From assembly GCF_012927185.1 (NCBI RefSeq), contig NZ_JABBGB010000001.1, forward strand, positions 1,054,001 to 1,118,000: 64,000 bases of DNA, given 5' to 3'. The DNA is from Pseudoflavitalea sp. G-6-1-2 (GTDB lineage: Bacteria > Bacteroidota > Bacteroidia > Chitinophagales > Chitinophagaceae). The notes under the pieces were generated by a model that worked only from the letters and a program-made list of their open reading frames with translations, did not search any database and was not told where the DNA came from. The translations under genes and the position numbers were made by a program. Below are positions 7,521 through 16,747 of the stretch, one piece after another. Numbering within the stretch: the first letter of the stretch is position 1; the number at the start of each line of letters is the position of its first letter.

Positions 7521-10505
7521 ATGAAGACGTATCGTCCAATATTATTTGTGCTGCTTTTCGCAGTGGCAGGGGTAGTGCTTTTCCTCGTCACTTCCTGGAA
7601 AGACAGTCAGCGTTTCAAACAAACCCAGTACTGGATCAATCATACCAATGAAGTGATCCGGCAACTGGATCTTATTTTCAATACTGTCCTCGCAGAGGAA
7701 TCTGCTGTCAGAGGTTATACCATCTCCGGCAACAATATCTTCATTTGGGATATCCCTGCCAACAATCGTAAGATCCTTGGCACTATCGATCATACTTCAG
7801 ATCTCGTTCAAAATAATCCTGAACAATCACTCCGCCTCCATCGAATCCGCACCCTCGTTCAGGAAAAAATGAGTCACCACAATACGCTCATCGTTCTCAA
7901 AACCAACAATCCCGATTCTGCAAGATCACTCGTTTCGAGCCTTCACGGCAAAAAGATCACCGACAACCTCACTGCAGTACTCAGCGAAATGAAAATCGTA
8001 GAGAACAAATTATTGCAGGACAGAATCAACCATAACAAAGAGATCGCTGAAAAATCTTTCAGTAACAGTCTGATCGGAGCTTTGCTCATCATGCTGTTCA
8101 TCGGAATTCTCTCCTATCGCCTTATCCGCGACATCAAGCTTCGTCTAATAGCCGAAACACAACTCAAGGAAAGCGAAACTAGGTATCGTCAATTTGTAGA
8201 GAATGCAGGAGTGATCACCTATACCACCGATCAATCCGGAAATTTCACTTTTATCAGCAATCAGGTTGAAACACTTACCGGATACACAGCCGACTACCTT
8301 ACCGGAAAACATTTCACTACCCTCATCCCGCCCGACTGGACACCCATCGTAGCAGAAAAATATTACAATCAATTCAAGAACCGCATCCGCCAAACTTCGC
8401 TGGTATTCCCCATCATCCATAAGAACAGCGATATGAGATGGGTGGAGCAGGATGCCATTCTGCTGGAGAACAACAATATGGTCCGCGGATTCCAATGTGT
8501 TGTGAAAGATGTTACCGAAAGAACCCGTGTAGAACAGAAGCTTCGCAAAGCCGAAGAAGAAAAGAACGAACAGCAATTCAGAATTCAGGCGATCCTCGAC
8601 AATACGCCGCTCGTTATCTACATCAAAGACCTCGAAGGGCGATACACGCTTGTAAACAAACAGTTCAAGGAAGTATTCAAGGTTACCGACGAGCAGGTGA
8701 TCGGAAAAACGCTCGAAGAGATCGATAATCACCAAAACCCAGGAGCAGGGGACCGTTACAAAGGAGCAGATCTCGAAGTGATCCACACCGGCCGGCCAGT
8801 AGAACTCGAAGATGTACTGAAACTGGACGATGGCGTTCATCATCTTCTCACCATCAAGTTTCCACTCTTCGATAAATACAATGAAATCTTCGGTGTCAGC
8901 GGTTTCATGAAAGACATCTCCGAAATGGTGCGGTATCGCGAAGCGCTTATCGAGGCCAGAAAAGCAGCCGAGTCTGCAGAAATGCTGCAGGAGCAATTCC
9001 TCGCCAACATGAGCCATGAGATCAGAACTCCCATGAACGGCATCATCGGAATGAGTAACCTGTTGATTCAAACGCCATTGCAGCATCATCAGAAAGAGTA
9101 TCTCGAAATCATCCGGGCCTCTTCCGAAAATCTCATGGTGCTCATCAATGATATTCTCGATCTGTCGAAGATCAAAGCTGGCAAGATTTCCATGGAGCAG
9201 ATCGCTTTTGATATCGATACGATCATTCAGCCGCTTATTGCAACTTTTGAGTTGAAAGCGTCTGAAAAAAATATTGGTTTCTCCGTATCGCTTTATCCTG
9301 ATGTTCCGAGATTTCTCATCGGCGATCCGTATCGTTTGAATCAGGTGCTGAACAACCTGCTCAGCAATGCTTTCAAGTTCACGGAAAAAGGATTCGTTAC
9401 CATGGAAGTGAGTCTCCACCAGCAGGATGATGAAAGAGCCTGGGTGCTTCTTCGCATAAGCGATTCGGGTATTGGCATCAAAGACGAACAACTCAATTAT
9501 ATTTTCGAGAGTTTTGCACAGGCGGCGTCTGATACAACGAGAAAATATGGAGGCACGGGCCTCGGTCTCGCCATCACTAAAAAGCTGGTAGAGATTCAGG
9601 AAGGCAATATCACGGTTACCAGCCAACCGAATGCAGGCACCACTTTCAATGTGATCATCCCATACGGAATTGCAGATGAAGCTCAGGTGAAACAAACCTA
9701 CAGACCCGATGTGATGGCCAGTGACCTTACGCATGCTTTCAGCGGCAAGCGTGTGCTGATCGTAGAAGACAATGAAGTGAACCAACGCGTATTGCAGCTC
9801 AATCTCCAGAAATACAATATTCATGTATCGATAGTAGGAGATGGAAGTGCGGCGGTTGACTGGCTCAGCAATCACCGTGATATCGACTTGGTGTTCATGG
9901 ATCTTCACATGCCGGTAATGGATGGATTGCAGGCCACCACCTGCATCCGCAAAGACCTCGGTCTTACGCTGCCCGTAGTGATGCTCACTGCCGCCGCCCA
10001 GAAATCCGAACAGCAGAAATGTCTGGATGCCGGCGCCGATGCATACATCACCAAGCCCATTTCGCAACAGGAACTTTTCAATTGTCTGGAAAAATATCTG
10101 CTGAACCATCAGCAGCAAACCGATTATGCAATTGAAAACAATCAGCATTCCGGATACACCGAATTCAATATCGCTGAGCTAATGCAGTTGGGCGACGCAG
10201 AAAGCATTGTAATGGTGTACGAGCTTTTTGAAACCACTGTTCCGGCCGGACTGGAAAATCTTGAAGAGGCCGCAATCAGAAAAGACTGGAAAACCGTATA
10301 TGAACAGGCACATAAACTGAAGAGCAGCCTTGCCGTAATTCAGGTAAAGGGAATGCTCGCAGCTATGAACACCATTGAGAACAACGCAAAACAGGGAGTA
10401 GAACTGGCCTCCCTTTTGCCTATGATACAGAACAGCACTGCCTATATCAAAGAGGTAATGCCGAAAATCCGTGAGGCGATAGAGAAAGAAACCGCCTCCT
10501 TATAA
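7521..10505 (+). CDS. hybrid sensor histidine kinase (CHASE3-PAS-PAS-HK-REC-HPt)
   Basis: 994 residues from ATG 7521; an in-frame TTG at 7476 would add 15. An N-terminal membrane helix and a second near residue 185 bracket an extracytoplasmic CHASE3-like sensor (ESAVRGYTISG). Two PAS domains follow (about 215-330 and 345-460), then a HisKA domain with the phospho-accepting His499 in NMSHEIRTPMNG, an HATPase domain (DSGIGI, GGTGLGL), a receiver with Asp794 in FMDLHMPVMDG, and an HPt domain with His931 in AHKLKSS. It is a full His-Asp-His phosphorelay in one protein, with a receiver gene 29 bases downstream as the likely final acceptor. Its position heads an exopolysaccharide locus, which suggests it controls that locus. 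Confidence 0.93.
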   Translation: MKTYRPILFVLLFAVAGVVLFLVTSWKDSQRFKQTQYWINHTNEVIRQLDLIFNTVLAEESAVRGYTISGNNIFIWDIPANNRKILGTIDHTSDLVQNNPEQSLRLHRIRTLVQEKMSHHNTLIVLKTNNPDSARSLVSSLHGKKITDNLTAVLSEMKIVENKLLQDRINHNKEIAEKSFSNSLIGALLIMLFIGILSYRLIRDIKLRLIAETQLKESETRYRQFVENAGVITYTTDQSGNFTFISNQVETLTGYTADYLTGKHFTTLIPPDWTPIVAEKYYNQFKNRIRQTSLVFPIIHKNSDMRWVEQDAILLENNNMVRGFQCVVKDVTERTRVEQKLRKAEEEKNEQQFRIQAILDNTPLVIYIKDLEGRYTLVNKQFKEVFKVTDEQVIGKTLEEIDNHQNPGAGDRYKGADLEVIHTGRPVELEDVLKLDDGVHHLLTIKFPLFDKYNEIFGVSGFMKDISEMVRYREALIEARKAAESAEMLQEQFLANMSHEIRTPMNGIIGMSNLLIQTPLQHHQKEYLEIIRASSENLMVLINDILDLSKIKAGKISMEQIAFDIDTIIQPLIATFELKASEKNIGFSVSLYPDVPRFLIGDPYRLNQVLNNLLSNAFKFTEKGFVTMEVSLHQQDDERAWVLLRISDSGIGIKDEQLNYIFESFAQAASDTTRKYGGTGLGLAITKKLVEIQEGNITVTSQPNAGTTFNVIIPYGIADEAQVKQTYRPDVMASDLTHAFSGKRVLIVEDNEVNQRVLQLNLQKYNIHVSIVGDGSAAVDWLSNHRDIDLVFMDLHMPVMDGLQATTCIRKDLGLTLPVVMLTAAAQKSEQQKCLDAGADAYITKPISQQELFNCLEKYLLNHQQQTDYAIENNQHSGYTEFNIAELMQLGDAESIVMVYELFETTVPAGLENLEEAAIRKDWKTVYEQAHKLKSSLAVIQVKGMLAAMNTIENNAKQGVELASLLPMIQNSTAYIKEVMPKIREAIEKETASL

Positions 10506-10534
10506 ATCATTGTACTTTTTTGAAAATTGATGAT

Positions 10535-10903
10535 ATGAAGATCCTGGTAGCAGAAGACGAACCCATCATGTTGAAAACGATAGAGCTTCGGTTAAAAAAA
10601 GATGGATACGATGTAATCGCCGTTTCCGACGGAAGAGAAGCCCTCAAGCAGATCAGAGAGAACACGCCTGATCTCCTGATCACGGATATTATGATGCCTT
10701 ACTCCTCCGGCCTTGAGCTGGTAGGTGCCGTAAAGCAGGAACTGGCATCGCCCATTCCTGTGATCATCCTTTCTGCCATGGGGCAGGAAGAAGTGGTGGT
10801 AAAAGCATTCAAACTGGGAGCTGATGACTTCCTCAACAAACCTTTCAGTCCGAATGAACTGTCGTTGCGCGTGAAAAGACTCTTCGGTAAAGTGCAGCAA
10901 TAA
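10535..10903 (+). CDS. stand-alone receiver (CheY-like response regulator)
   Basis: About 122 residues containing one receiver domain and no DNA-binding output. Acidic pocket residues are in VAEDEP, the phosphorylated Asp51 is in LLITDIMMP, and the conserved Thr/Ser and Lys positions are in ILSAMG and NKPFSPNEL. ATG 10535 is preferred over TTG 10520. Lacking an effector domain, it probably acts by protein contact, for example on the HEAT protein or synthase encoded next. It is the natural recipient of phosphate from the HPt domain of the upstream kinase. That pairing is inference from adjacency. Confidence 0.88.
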   Translation: MKILVAEDEPIMLKTIELRLKKDGYDVIAVSDGREALKQIRENTPDLLITDIMMPYSSGLELVGAVKQELASPIPVIILSAMGQEEVVVKAFKLGADDFLNKPFSPNELSLRVKRLFGKVQQ

Positions 10904-11054
10904 CTGCCTTATGCCGATTACGAATTAGCACATGAAATGCTGATCATTTATCATAATCGAGATCCTTATTAAAACCGTATTTGCCGATATTTTCCTGTTC
11001 GCCAGATTCATCCGGCCCGATCAACTGTACTTCGCTGGCGCCTGCTGCATTATT

Positions 11055-12077
11055 GTGGCCGGGCTTGTTGTGCTGTATTGTCTGTACTACAGCGCAAGAA
11101 GAAACAAGTTCCGCAATCAGAAATTACGTATCAAAGAACTGATCGATCCTTATATCAGTCAGAGCATTTTAACTTCCATGGAAACGGAAGAAACCAATCT
11201 GCGCCTCCCCGGATTTGAAGAACTGCAGCAGCGCTGTCATAATGCCTATAACCGAAAGGTGATCATTGAAGAACTGATTCTGGCAAGAAAGAGTTTATCC
11301 GGACAAGCAGCTGAAACAGTCCGGCAGCTATATACCTCCCTTCAGTTACAGACCGATTCCGAGAAAAAACTAAGCAGCTACAAATGGCATAAAAAAGCCA
11401 AAGGCATTCAGGAATTGTCGCTGATGCAGCAAAGGCAATACTGGAAAAACATCTATCGCCTTACTGATCATCACAACGAGCATGTGCGTATGGAAGCACA
11501 GGCCGGGGTGGTAAGGCTGCTTGGTTTCATCGGACTTCGCTTTTTGAATACTGCCTCCTATCAACTAACGGAATGGCAGCAGATCAATCTGCTTTATCTG
11601 CTGCAATCTATGCCTGCAGCGGATTTCAAAGGAATTGAAAGATGGCTTCACTCGCAAAATGCCAGTGTGGTGATATTCGCATTGAAACTGGTATCGAGTT
11701 TCAGAAGGTATGAACTACACGATCTGGTGATGAAATGCCTGCATCGCAGAGAGCCGGCCATCAGAATGCAGGCATTCAGAACACTTGGAAATATTTACAG
11801 AGAAGACACAGCGGAGCGCATCATTCATCAATATGCCGAAGAAACCTACGACAATAAACTGGAAGCATTGAAAACGCTGGGCAAGATCGGAGCGGAAGAA
11901 GTAGCACCGTTTCTGGTGGAAGAAACAGGAAATGCAGATCAGCAGATCAGGATGGAAGCTGCGCGCGCACTGCTGCAAAGCACACCGGCCGCAAGTGAGG
12001 TATTGCAGCAGAAAGCGATCGACGATCAATCATGGAACACTATTCTTGCACAACTTGAAAACGAAATAAGGGCATGA
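11055..12077 (+). CDS. membrane-anchored HEAT-repeat protein
   Basis: 340 residues from GTG 11055. One N-terminal membrane helix (VAGLVVLYCLYYSA) is followed by a cytoplasmic region with HEAT-type helical repeats, clearest at residues 220-330 (EPAIRMQAFRTLGNI, NKLEALKTLGKIGAEEVAPFLVEE, QIRMEAARALLQS). Such repeats make protein-binding scaffolds. The same frame stays open and protein-like upstream to about 10944 (ARFIRPDQLYFAGACC) but has no ATG, GTG or TTG there, so the true start may be a rare codon such as ATT. The stop overlaps the synthase start by four bases (ATGA), so it probably supports or regulates that enzyme. Confidence 0.8.
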   Translation: MAGLVVLYCLYYSARRNKFRNQKLRIKELIDPYISQSILTSMETEETNLRLPGFEELQQRCHNAYNRKVIIEELILARKSLSGQAAETVRQLYTSLQLQTDSEKKLSSYKWHKKAKGIQELSLMQQRQYWKNIYRLTDHHNEHVRMEAQAGVVRLLGFIGLRFLNTASYQLTEWQQINLLYLLQSMPAADFKGIERWLHSQNASVVIFALKLVSSFRRYELHDLVMKCLHRREPAIRMQAFRTLGNIYREDTAERIIHQYAEETYDNKLEALKTLGKIGAEEVAPFLVEETGNADQQIRMEAARALLQSTPAASEVLQQKAIDDQSWNTILAQLENEIRA

Positions 12078-13504
12078 GCTGGCAGCAGGTTGTATTTGAT
12101 ATTCTTACCTACGGGATACTGGGTTACTCGGTGATCCTGCTGCTATCCTATATTTTCATCGGATTATACTCAATCGGAGAAACGAGGAAGTATCTCCACA
12201 AAAACAGTTTCACAGATTACGCATTGCTGGCGGTTTCTCCGGAAACACCGGGCATCAGTATAATCGCTCCTGCTTACAATGAAGGAGCAACCATCGTAGA
12301 AAATGTTCGGTCTCTGTTGAGTGTGTACTATCCCAATCTGGAACTGATAGTTGTGAATGATGGAAGTAAAGATGATTCGCTCGATAAACTGATCCAGGCA
12401 TATCAGCTCGAACAGGTTCCGGTACATATCCATGAGCAGATCCCTACCAAACCCGTGCGTGGGGTATACAAAAGTAAAAATCCGGTTTTCAGCAAACTCG
12501 TTGTGATCGATAAAGTGAACGGAGGAAAAGCAGATGCATTGAACGTTGGCGTTAATCTCTGCACCAAACCTTATGTGGTTTGCATCGATGTAGATTGCAT
12601 TCTGGAAGAAGATGCACTGCTGAAAATGATCAAACCGTTTCTCGAATCCACCAACAAAAGAGTGATCGCTTCTGGTGGTGTGGTGCGCATTGCCAACTCC
12701 TGCGAAATAGAAGAAGGAAGACTGGTTAAAGTGCATCTTCCTCAACAATACCTGCCCCGCGTGCAAACGCTCGAATACATCCGGGCCTTCCTGCTTGGCC
12801 GCATGGCATGGAGCCGGTTGAATGGACTGCTGCTGATTTCCGGCGCCTTCGGCGCTTTCGATCGTGAGATCATGATCAAAGCCGGAGGTTACAATCATGA
12901 TACGGTAGGTGAAGACATGGAGCTGGTGGTTCGCATGCGCCGGTACATGGAAGAACAGAAGATCCCCTACAAAGTAACTTACATCCCCGATCCGCTTTGC
13001 TGGACGGAAGCTCCCGTCTCATTCAAGATCCTCGGCCGCCAGCGCAACCGCTGGACCCGTGGCACCATCGAGACATTAAGCTTCCACCGAAAACTATTTT
13101 TCAATCCACGATACGGACTTCTCGGACTGATCAGTTATCCTTACTGGTTCTTCTTCGAATTCCTTGCGCCGCTGATCGAAGCATTCGGGATGCTGGTATT
13201 TCTGCTGTTCGCAATTCTCGGACTGGTGGACTGGAATTTCTTTTTCGCACTCCTTGCCTTTATCGCGGCATTCGGATTCACTTATTCCGTATTTGCCATC
13301 TGTATGGAAGTACTCACTTACAACCAGTATAAAAAAAGATCGGAAGTGTTGAGGCTGTTCTTCACTGCACTCACAGAGCCTTTCTTTTTCCATCCGTTTG
13401 TGGTGTGGTCGGCCATCAGAGGAAATATCGATCTGGCGAGGAAAAAGAAAGCCTGGGGCGAAATGACAAGACAGGGCTTTGCAGGCGCGGCACCTAAAAA
13501 ATAA
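12074..13504 (+). CDS. GT2 processive polysaccharide synthase (PgaC/hyaluronan-synthase-like)
   Basis: 476 residues with an N-terminal membrane helix (residues 10-32), a cytosolic GT-A domain and three or four C-terminal membrane helices. All family motifs are visible: APAYNE and VNDGS for the nucleotide-sugar, DVD in CIDVDCILEEDAL for the metal, the catalytic base in GEDMELVVRM, and QRNRWTRG, the QxxRW motif of processive beta-glycosyltransferases. It should polymerise a UDP-sugar and push the chain across the inner membrane, like PgaC (poly-GlcNAc) or BcsA; the sugar cannot be decided here. It is coupled to the HEAT gene and followed after 16 bases by the LtaS-like gene. Confidence 0.9.
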   Translation: MSWQQVVFDILTYGILGYSVILLLSYIFIGLYSIGETRKYLHKNSFTDYALLAVSPETPGISIIAPAYNEGATIVENVRSLLSVYYPNLELIVVNDGSKDDSLDKLIQAYQLEQVPVHIHEQIPTKPVRGVYKSKNPVFSKLVVIDKVNGGKADALNVGVNLCTKPYVVCIDVDCILEEDALLKMIKPFLESTNKRVIASGGVVRIANSCEIEEGRLVKVHLPQQYLPRVQTLEYIRAFLLGRMAWSRLNGLLLISGAFGAFDREIMIKAGGYNHDTVGEDMELVVRMRRYMEEQKIPYKVTYIPDPLCWTEAPVSFKILGRQRNRWTRGTIETLSFHRKLFFNPRYGLLGLISYPYWFFFEFLAPLIEAFGMLVFLLFAILGLVDWNFFFALLAFIAAFGFTYSVFAICMEVLTYNQYKKRSEVLRLFFTALTEPFFFHPFVVWSAIRGNIDLARKKKAWGEMTRQGFAGAAPKK

Positions 13505-13520
13505 ATCAAACGGATCAGGC

Positions 13521-15572
13521 ATGGAAACTGTTGATACAACCAGTGCAGGTACAGGAACCACTTCGGAAAAGATCACTGTGATCTTGCGGAGATTTGCATC
13601 ATTAGCTCTCGGCTGGCTGATTGTGCTGGTTGCGCTGCGATTACTCGAATGGCTCTGGAACGGATTTTCCCATCAGTTTCCGGAAGAGCCGGTACTGTTC
13701 CTTTTTAATGCGCTGCTCACCGATTTCATTTTCTTCTGCAAGCTCAACTTTCTGTTGCTGCTGCTATTTCTGGTAATAAGTTTTGCTTCGCGAAGAGCCG
13801 CAGCGATCACTTATCTTGTACTCGCCGTATTGTTTACTCTCGGATATCTCGCACTCATTCAATATTTCAACAGCACGCTGGTTCCGCTTGGCGCCGACCT
13901 CTACGGATATAGCTGGAAAGAAATCAAGCTTACTGTTGGCGCATCCGGCAAACTCAACTTCCTCACATTATTGCTGATGGTGATTGCCATTGCAGCCATC
14001 ATTACAGCGCTGATCTGGTTAACGAAAAAGATCCGGCCAGGGAAAGTTGCATCATTTATGTTGACTCTGCTGGTAGTGGTCACTTCATTGTTTGCATTCT
14101 CTGCGGGCTTTACTCCGCACGTATTTCAGAACGAATACAGCAATAACCTTTCTTACAATAAACTCGATTATTTCCTCGGAGCTTCATACAACCATTTCTA
14201 TCCCGAAGAACTGGAAACCGATATCTATGCAGATTCCTACATCGGAGATTATGGCGAGAACACAGGAACTGGAACCATCGCCAGTTTCAACTATACCGAT
14301 GAAAAAGATTATCCGTTCCTGCATGGAGACAGCACCGAAGATGTGCTCTCTCCATTTCTGAATAAATCTGCCACGCCTCCCAATATTGTGATACTGCTGG
14401 TTGAGGGGCTTGGTCGCGCATTCACCAATCAGGGTGCATACCTTGGGAACTTCACGCCATTTATCGATTCATTATCGCAGCATAGTCTTTACTGGGAGAA
14501 TTTTCTCAGTGGAGGAGGAAGAACCTTTGCTGTATTGCCTACAGTGCTTGGCTCGCTTCCTTTTGGGAAAAATGGATTCAATGAACTGGGAGAAAAGATG
14601 CCTCCGCAACTCAGCCTCATGAGCCTGCTGAAAAAGAATGGATACAATACCGGGTTCTATTATTGCGGTGATGCTTCATTCGACAACATGGATATTTTTC
14701 TGAAGCATCAGAATGCCGACAGAATCAGAGATAAATCCACATTCCCTGCGGGCTATACGCAACTCCCTGCCAGTAACGGTTTCAGCTGGGGGTATGGTGA
14801 TAAAGAACTGTTCCGGTTCTTATACGCAGATCAGCAGTCAACTTCGCAACCAACCTTGCAGGTGCTGCTGACGGTTGCTACGCACAGTCCATTTTTAATC
14901 AACGAGCAGGAAAAATACAATCAGGCAGTAGAAAAAAGAATGGATGAGCTGAAGCTGACGGGCGATCAGAAAGCAGAACGACGCCAGTATAAAGCGCAGT
15001 TCGCCTCTATCTTATACGCGGATGATGCATTGAAGCAATTCTTCGCAAAAGCAAAAGAACAACCCGGCTACAGCAACACTATTTTCCTGATCACTGGAGA
15101 TCACCGGATGCCCGAAATTCCGATGAGCACCAAGATCGACAGATACCATGTGCCGCTGATTCTGTACTCACCTATGTTGCAGCGAACAGCGAAATTTCAA
15201 TCGCTCTCCACCCATTTCGATATCGGCCCAACCCTGCTTGCTTACCTCAAAAACAGCTATGCTTTAAAGTTGCCATCGCTTCAAAGCTGGATGGGTAGCG
15301 GGTTAGATACCGCACGAAGCTTCCGGAATATCCACGCCATTCCGCTGATGCAAACCAAAACCGATCTCATTGATTTTGTAATGGGGCCTTTTCATCTGAA
15401 CGGCTCAGATGTTTTCAGAATCAACAACACGCTCAATGAAGACAGGATAACTGACCCTGCAATCATCGAAAGCATGCGCGGGGCATTCGGCAAATTTCAG
15501 CAAAAGAATCAACGATTCATTCAGGGAGCGAAGCTGATTCCGGATACCTTATTCAAAACATGGAAACCATAG
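13521..15572 (+). CDS. LtaS-like sulfatase-superfamily membrane phosphotransferase
   Basis: 683 residues from ATG 13521, preferred over an in-frame codon at 13479 inside the previous gene. Five N-terminal membrane helices (to about residue 210) precede an extracytoplasmic alkaline-phosphatase-fold domain, the layout of LTA synthase. Visible parts are IVILLVEGLG (first metal site), GGGRTFAVLPT with the presumed Thr nucleophile, and ITGDHRMPE (metal site). Enzymes of this class move phosphoglycerol or phosphoethanolamine from lipids to a glycan. Next to a polysaccharide synthase the likely job is to decorate the secreted polymer, which is inference. The stop lies two bases from the convergent gene. 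Confidence 0.85.
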   Translation: METVDTTSAGTGTTSEKITVILRRFASLALGWLIVLVALRLLEWLWNGFSHQFPEEPVLFLFNALLTDFIFFCKLNFLLLLLFLVISFASRRAAAITYLVLAVLFTLGYLALIQYFNSTLVPLGADLYGYSWKEIKLTVGASGKLNFLTLLLMVIAIAAIITALIWLTKKIRPGKVASFMLTLLVVVTSLFAFSAGFTPHVFQNEYSNNLSYNKLDYFLGASYNHFYPEELETDIYADSYIGDYGENTGTGTIASFNYTDEKDYPFLHGDSTEDVLSPFLNKSATPPNIVILLVEGLGRAFTNQGAYLGNFTPFIDSLSQHSLYWENFLSGGGRTFAVLPTVLGSLPFGKNGFNELGEKMPPQLSLMSLLKKNGYNTGFYYCGDASFDNMDIFLKHQNADRIRDKSTFPAGYTQLPASNGFSWGYGDKELFRFLYADQQSTSQPTLQVLLTVATHSPFLINEQEKYNQAVEKRMDELKLTGDQKAERRQYKAQFASILYADDALKQFFAKAKEQPGYSNTIFLITGDHRMPEIPMSTKIDRYHVPLILYSPMLQRTAKFQSLSTHFDIGPTLLAYLKNSYALKLPSLQSWMGSGLDTARSFRNIHAIPLMQTKTDLIDFVMGPFHLNGSDVFRINNTLNEDRITDPAIIESMRGAFGKFQQKNQRFIQGAKLIPDTLFKTWKP

Positions 15573-15574
15573 TG

Positions 15575-16735
15575 TTATTGCTCGCGGTACAACTCATCGA
15601 GAATGGTTGTCATCAAAGGGCGGTAGTAATTCCAGAAGAAGCTTTTCCGCTCCATCGGATTACTGGAATCGTAGAATAGAAATTTGAAGAAAGATATTCC
15701 CCTGAAATAAGAACTCCCCATTCCTACCGGGTTGTCGCAGAAGTCTGCGGAGAAATAATAGAATTTGTAATCCTTGCCGGTATGTTGCGTCACTGCGGGG
15801 AACATCGCGGGGATGTTTCTTGCTTTCAGTAGTTTCATGCCTGCGTCGTTCGCATCGATCCTGAACTGAGCGATCACCTGATTGATGCTGCTGTCTGGCT
15901 GCACCACATCGAACCAGAATGAATATTTGATGGAGGATGGAAGCTGATAAAGCGTTTGCCCTTTTATGCCTGTGATGATATGTGGCACTGCTTCGTTAAG
16001 ATGTGTGCCTGCTTCGAGAATTTCAATTTCATCTTTGTCATTCACAAACGCAACACCGCCATTTTTGAAGCTCCACTGATTGTTGTGTTGTTTGAGATAG
16101 TTGCCAACCAGCCATTGCGGAAGCTCTTTGTTGGTGGTTGTATCCAGCGATTCGAAATATCTTCCGATCCATCCGGTCCACTTCAGTCCGAACATTTGCT
16201 CGAACTGCTGTCTTATTTCAGGAGCCGTAGGAGAGCCGATGGTATTGAATTCTGTGATGATGGTCTTGTGTTTGTCTTTCATCAGCTGCAAAAGCGCAAT
16301 GTCTTCTTTGCTCATTCCTCCGTACACGAGGCCTGATCGTTCAGTTACATTCTTATGTGAAAACCATTCATTGCTGAATACGCCGTAGGTGTCTGTGTAG
16401 TAGGCCGCTTTGCAGTCGTTGCTGAGTTGATCGAGTTGAGCGGGAGTGAATCTTTCCAATCCTTTTACACGGAATTGCTCGCCTTGTTGCGGAAAAAATC
16501 CAAAATAATCCTGGGATACATGATACGGCTTGCTGCTTGTTTTGGTGTATCGCTCCTGATTGAGCACCCATGTAAGCGATACGTGTTCCTGACCCTGTCG
16601 GCTGATTTCCGTTTTATCTACAATGGCAACCACCAGTTTTTTCTTAGGTGTGATCAGCCAGGCGGTCCACATCCAAACGGGAATCAGCAAAATCATTCCT
16701 GCAATGATCAATATGTTCCTGGTTCTTTTCTTCAC
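15575..16735 (-). CDS. uncharacterised membrane-anchored protein of the EPS locus
   Basis: 386 residues. A short N-terminal anchor (RNILIIAGMILLIPVWMWTAWLI) is followed by a large extracytoplasmic domain. I cannot assign a family. The block AAYYTDTYGVF, then KEDIALLQLMKDKHKTIITEFNT, resembles the core of glutamine-amidotransferase-like or ThuA-like folds that accompany carbohydrate enzymes. Acidic residues in TEFNTIGSPT and RYFESLD, and the C-terminal YYFSADFCDNPVG, look conserved enough to be functional. It lies in a two-gene leftward unit with the YaiO-like barrel (12-base gap) and converges on the LtaS-like gene, so a role in processing or modifying the exported polymer is the best guess. 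Confidence 0.75.
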   Translation of the reverse strand: MKKRTRNILIIAGMILLIPVWMWTAWLITPKKKLVVAIVDKTEISRQGQEHVSLTWVLNQERYTKTSSKPYHVSQDYFGFFPQQGEQFRVKGLERFTPAQLDQLSNDCKAAYYTDTYGVFSNEWFSHKNVTERSGLVYGGMSKEDIALLQLMKDKHKTIITEFNTIGSPTAPEIRQQFEQMFGLKWTGWIGRYFESLDTTTNKELPQWLVGNYLKQHNNQWSFKNGGVAFVNDKDEIEILEAGTHLNEAVPHIITGIKGQTLYQLPSSIKYSFWFDVVQPDSSINQVIAQFRIDANDAGMKLLKARNIPAMFPAVTQHTGKDYKFYYFSADFCDNPVGMGSSYFRGISFFKFLFYDSSNPMERKSFFWNYYRPLMTTILDELYREQ

Positions 16736-16747
16736 GGGGCGAATTGT

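Noticed and set aside
8145-10148. Long minus-strand open frame (667 codons) opposite the hybrid kinase
   Set aside because: It is the antisense shadow of a well-supported kinase with all its motifs; the translated product has no recognisable domain and an odd Phe/His/Ile-rich composition.
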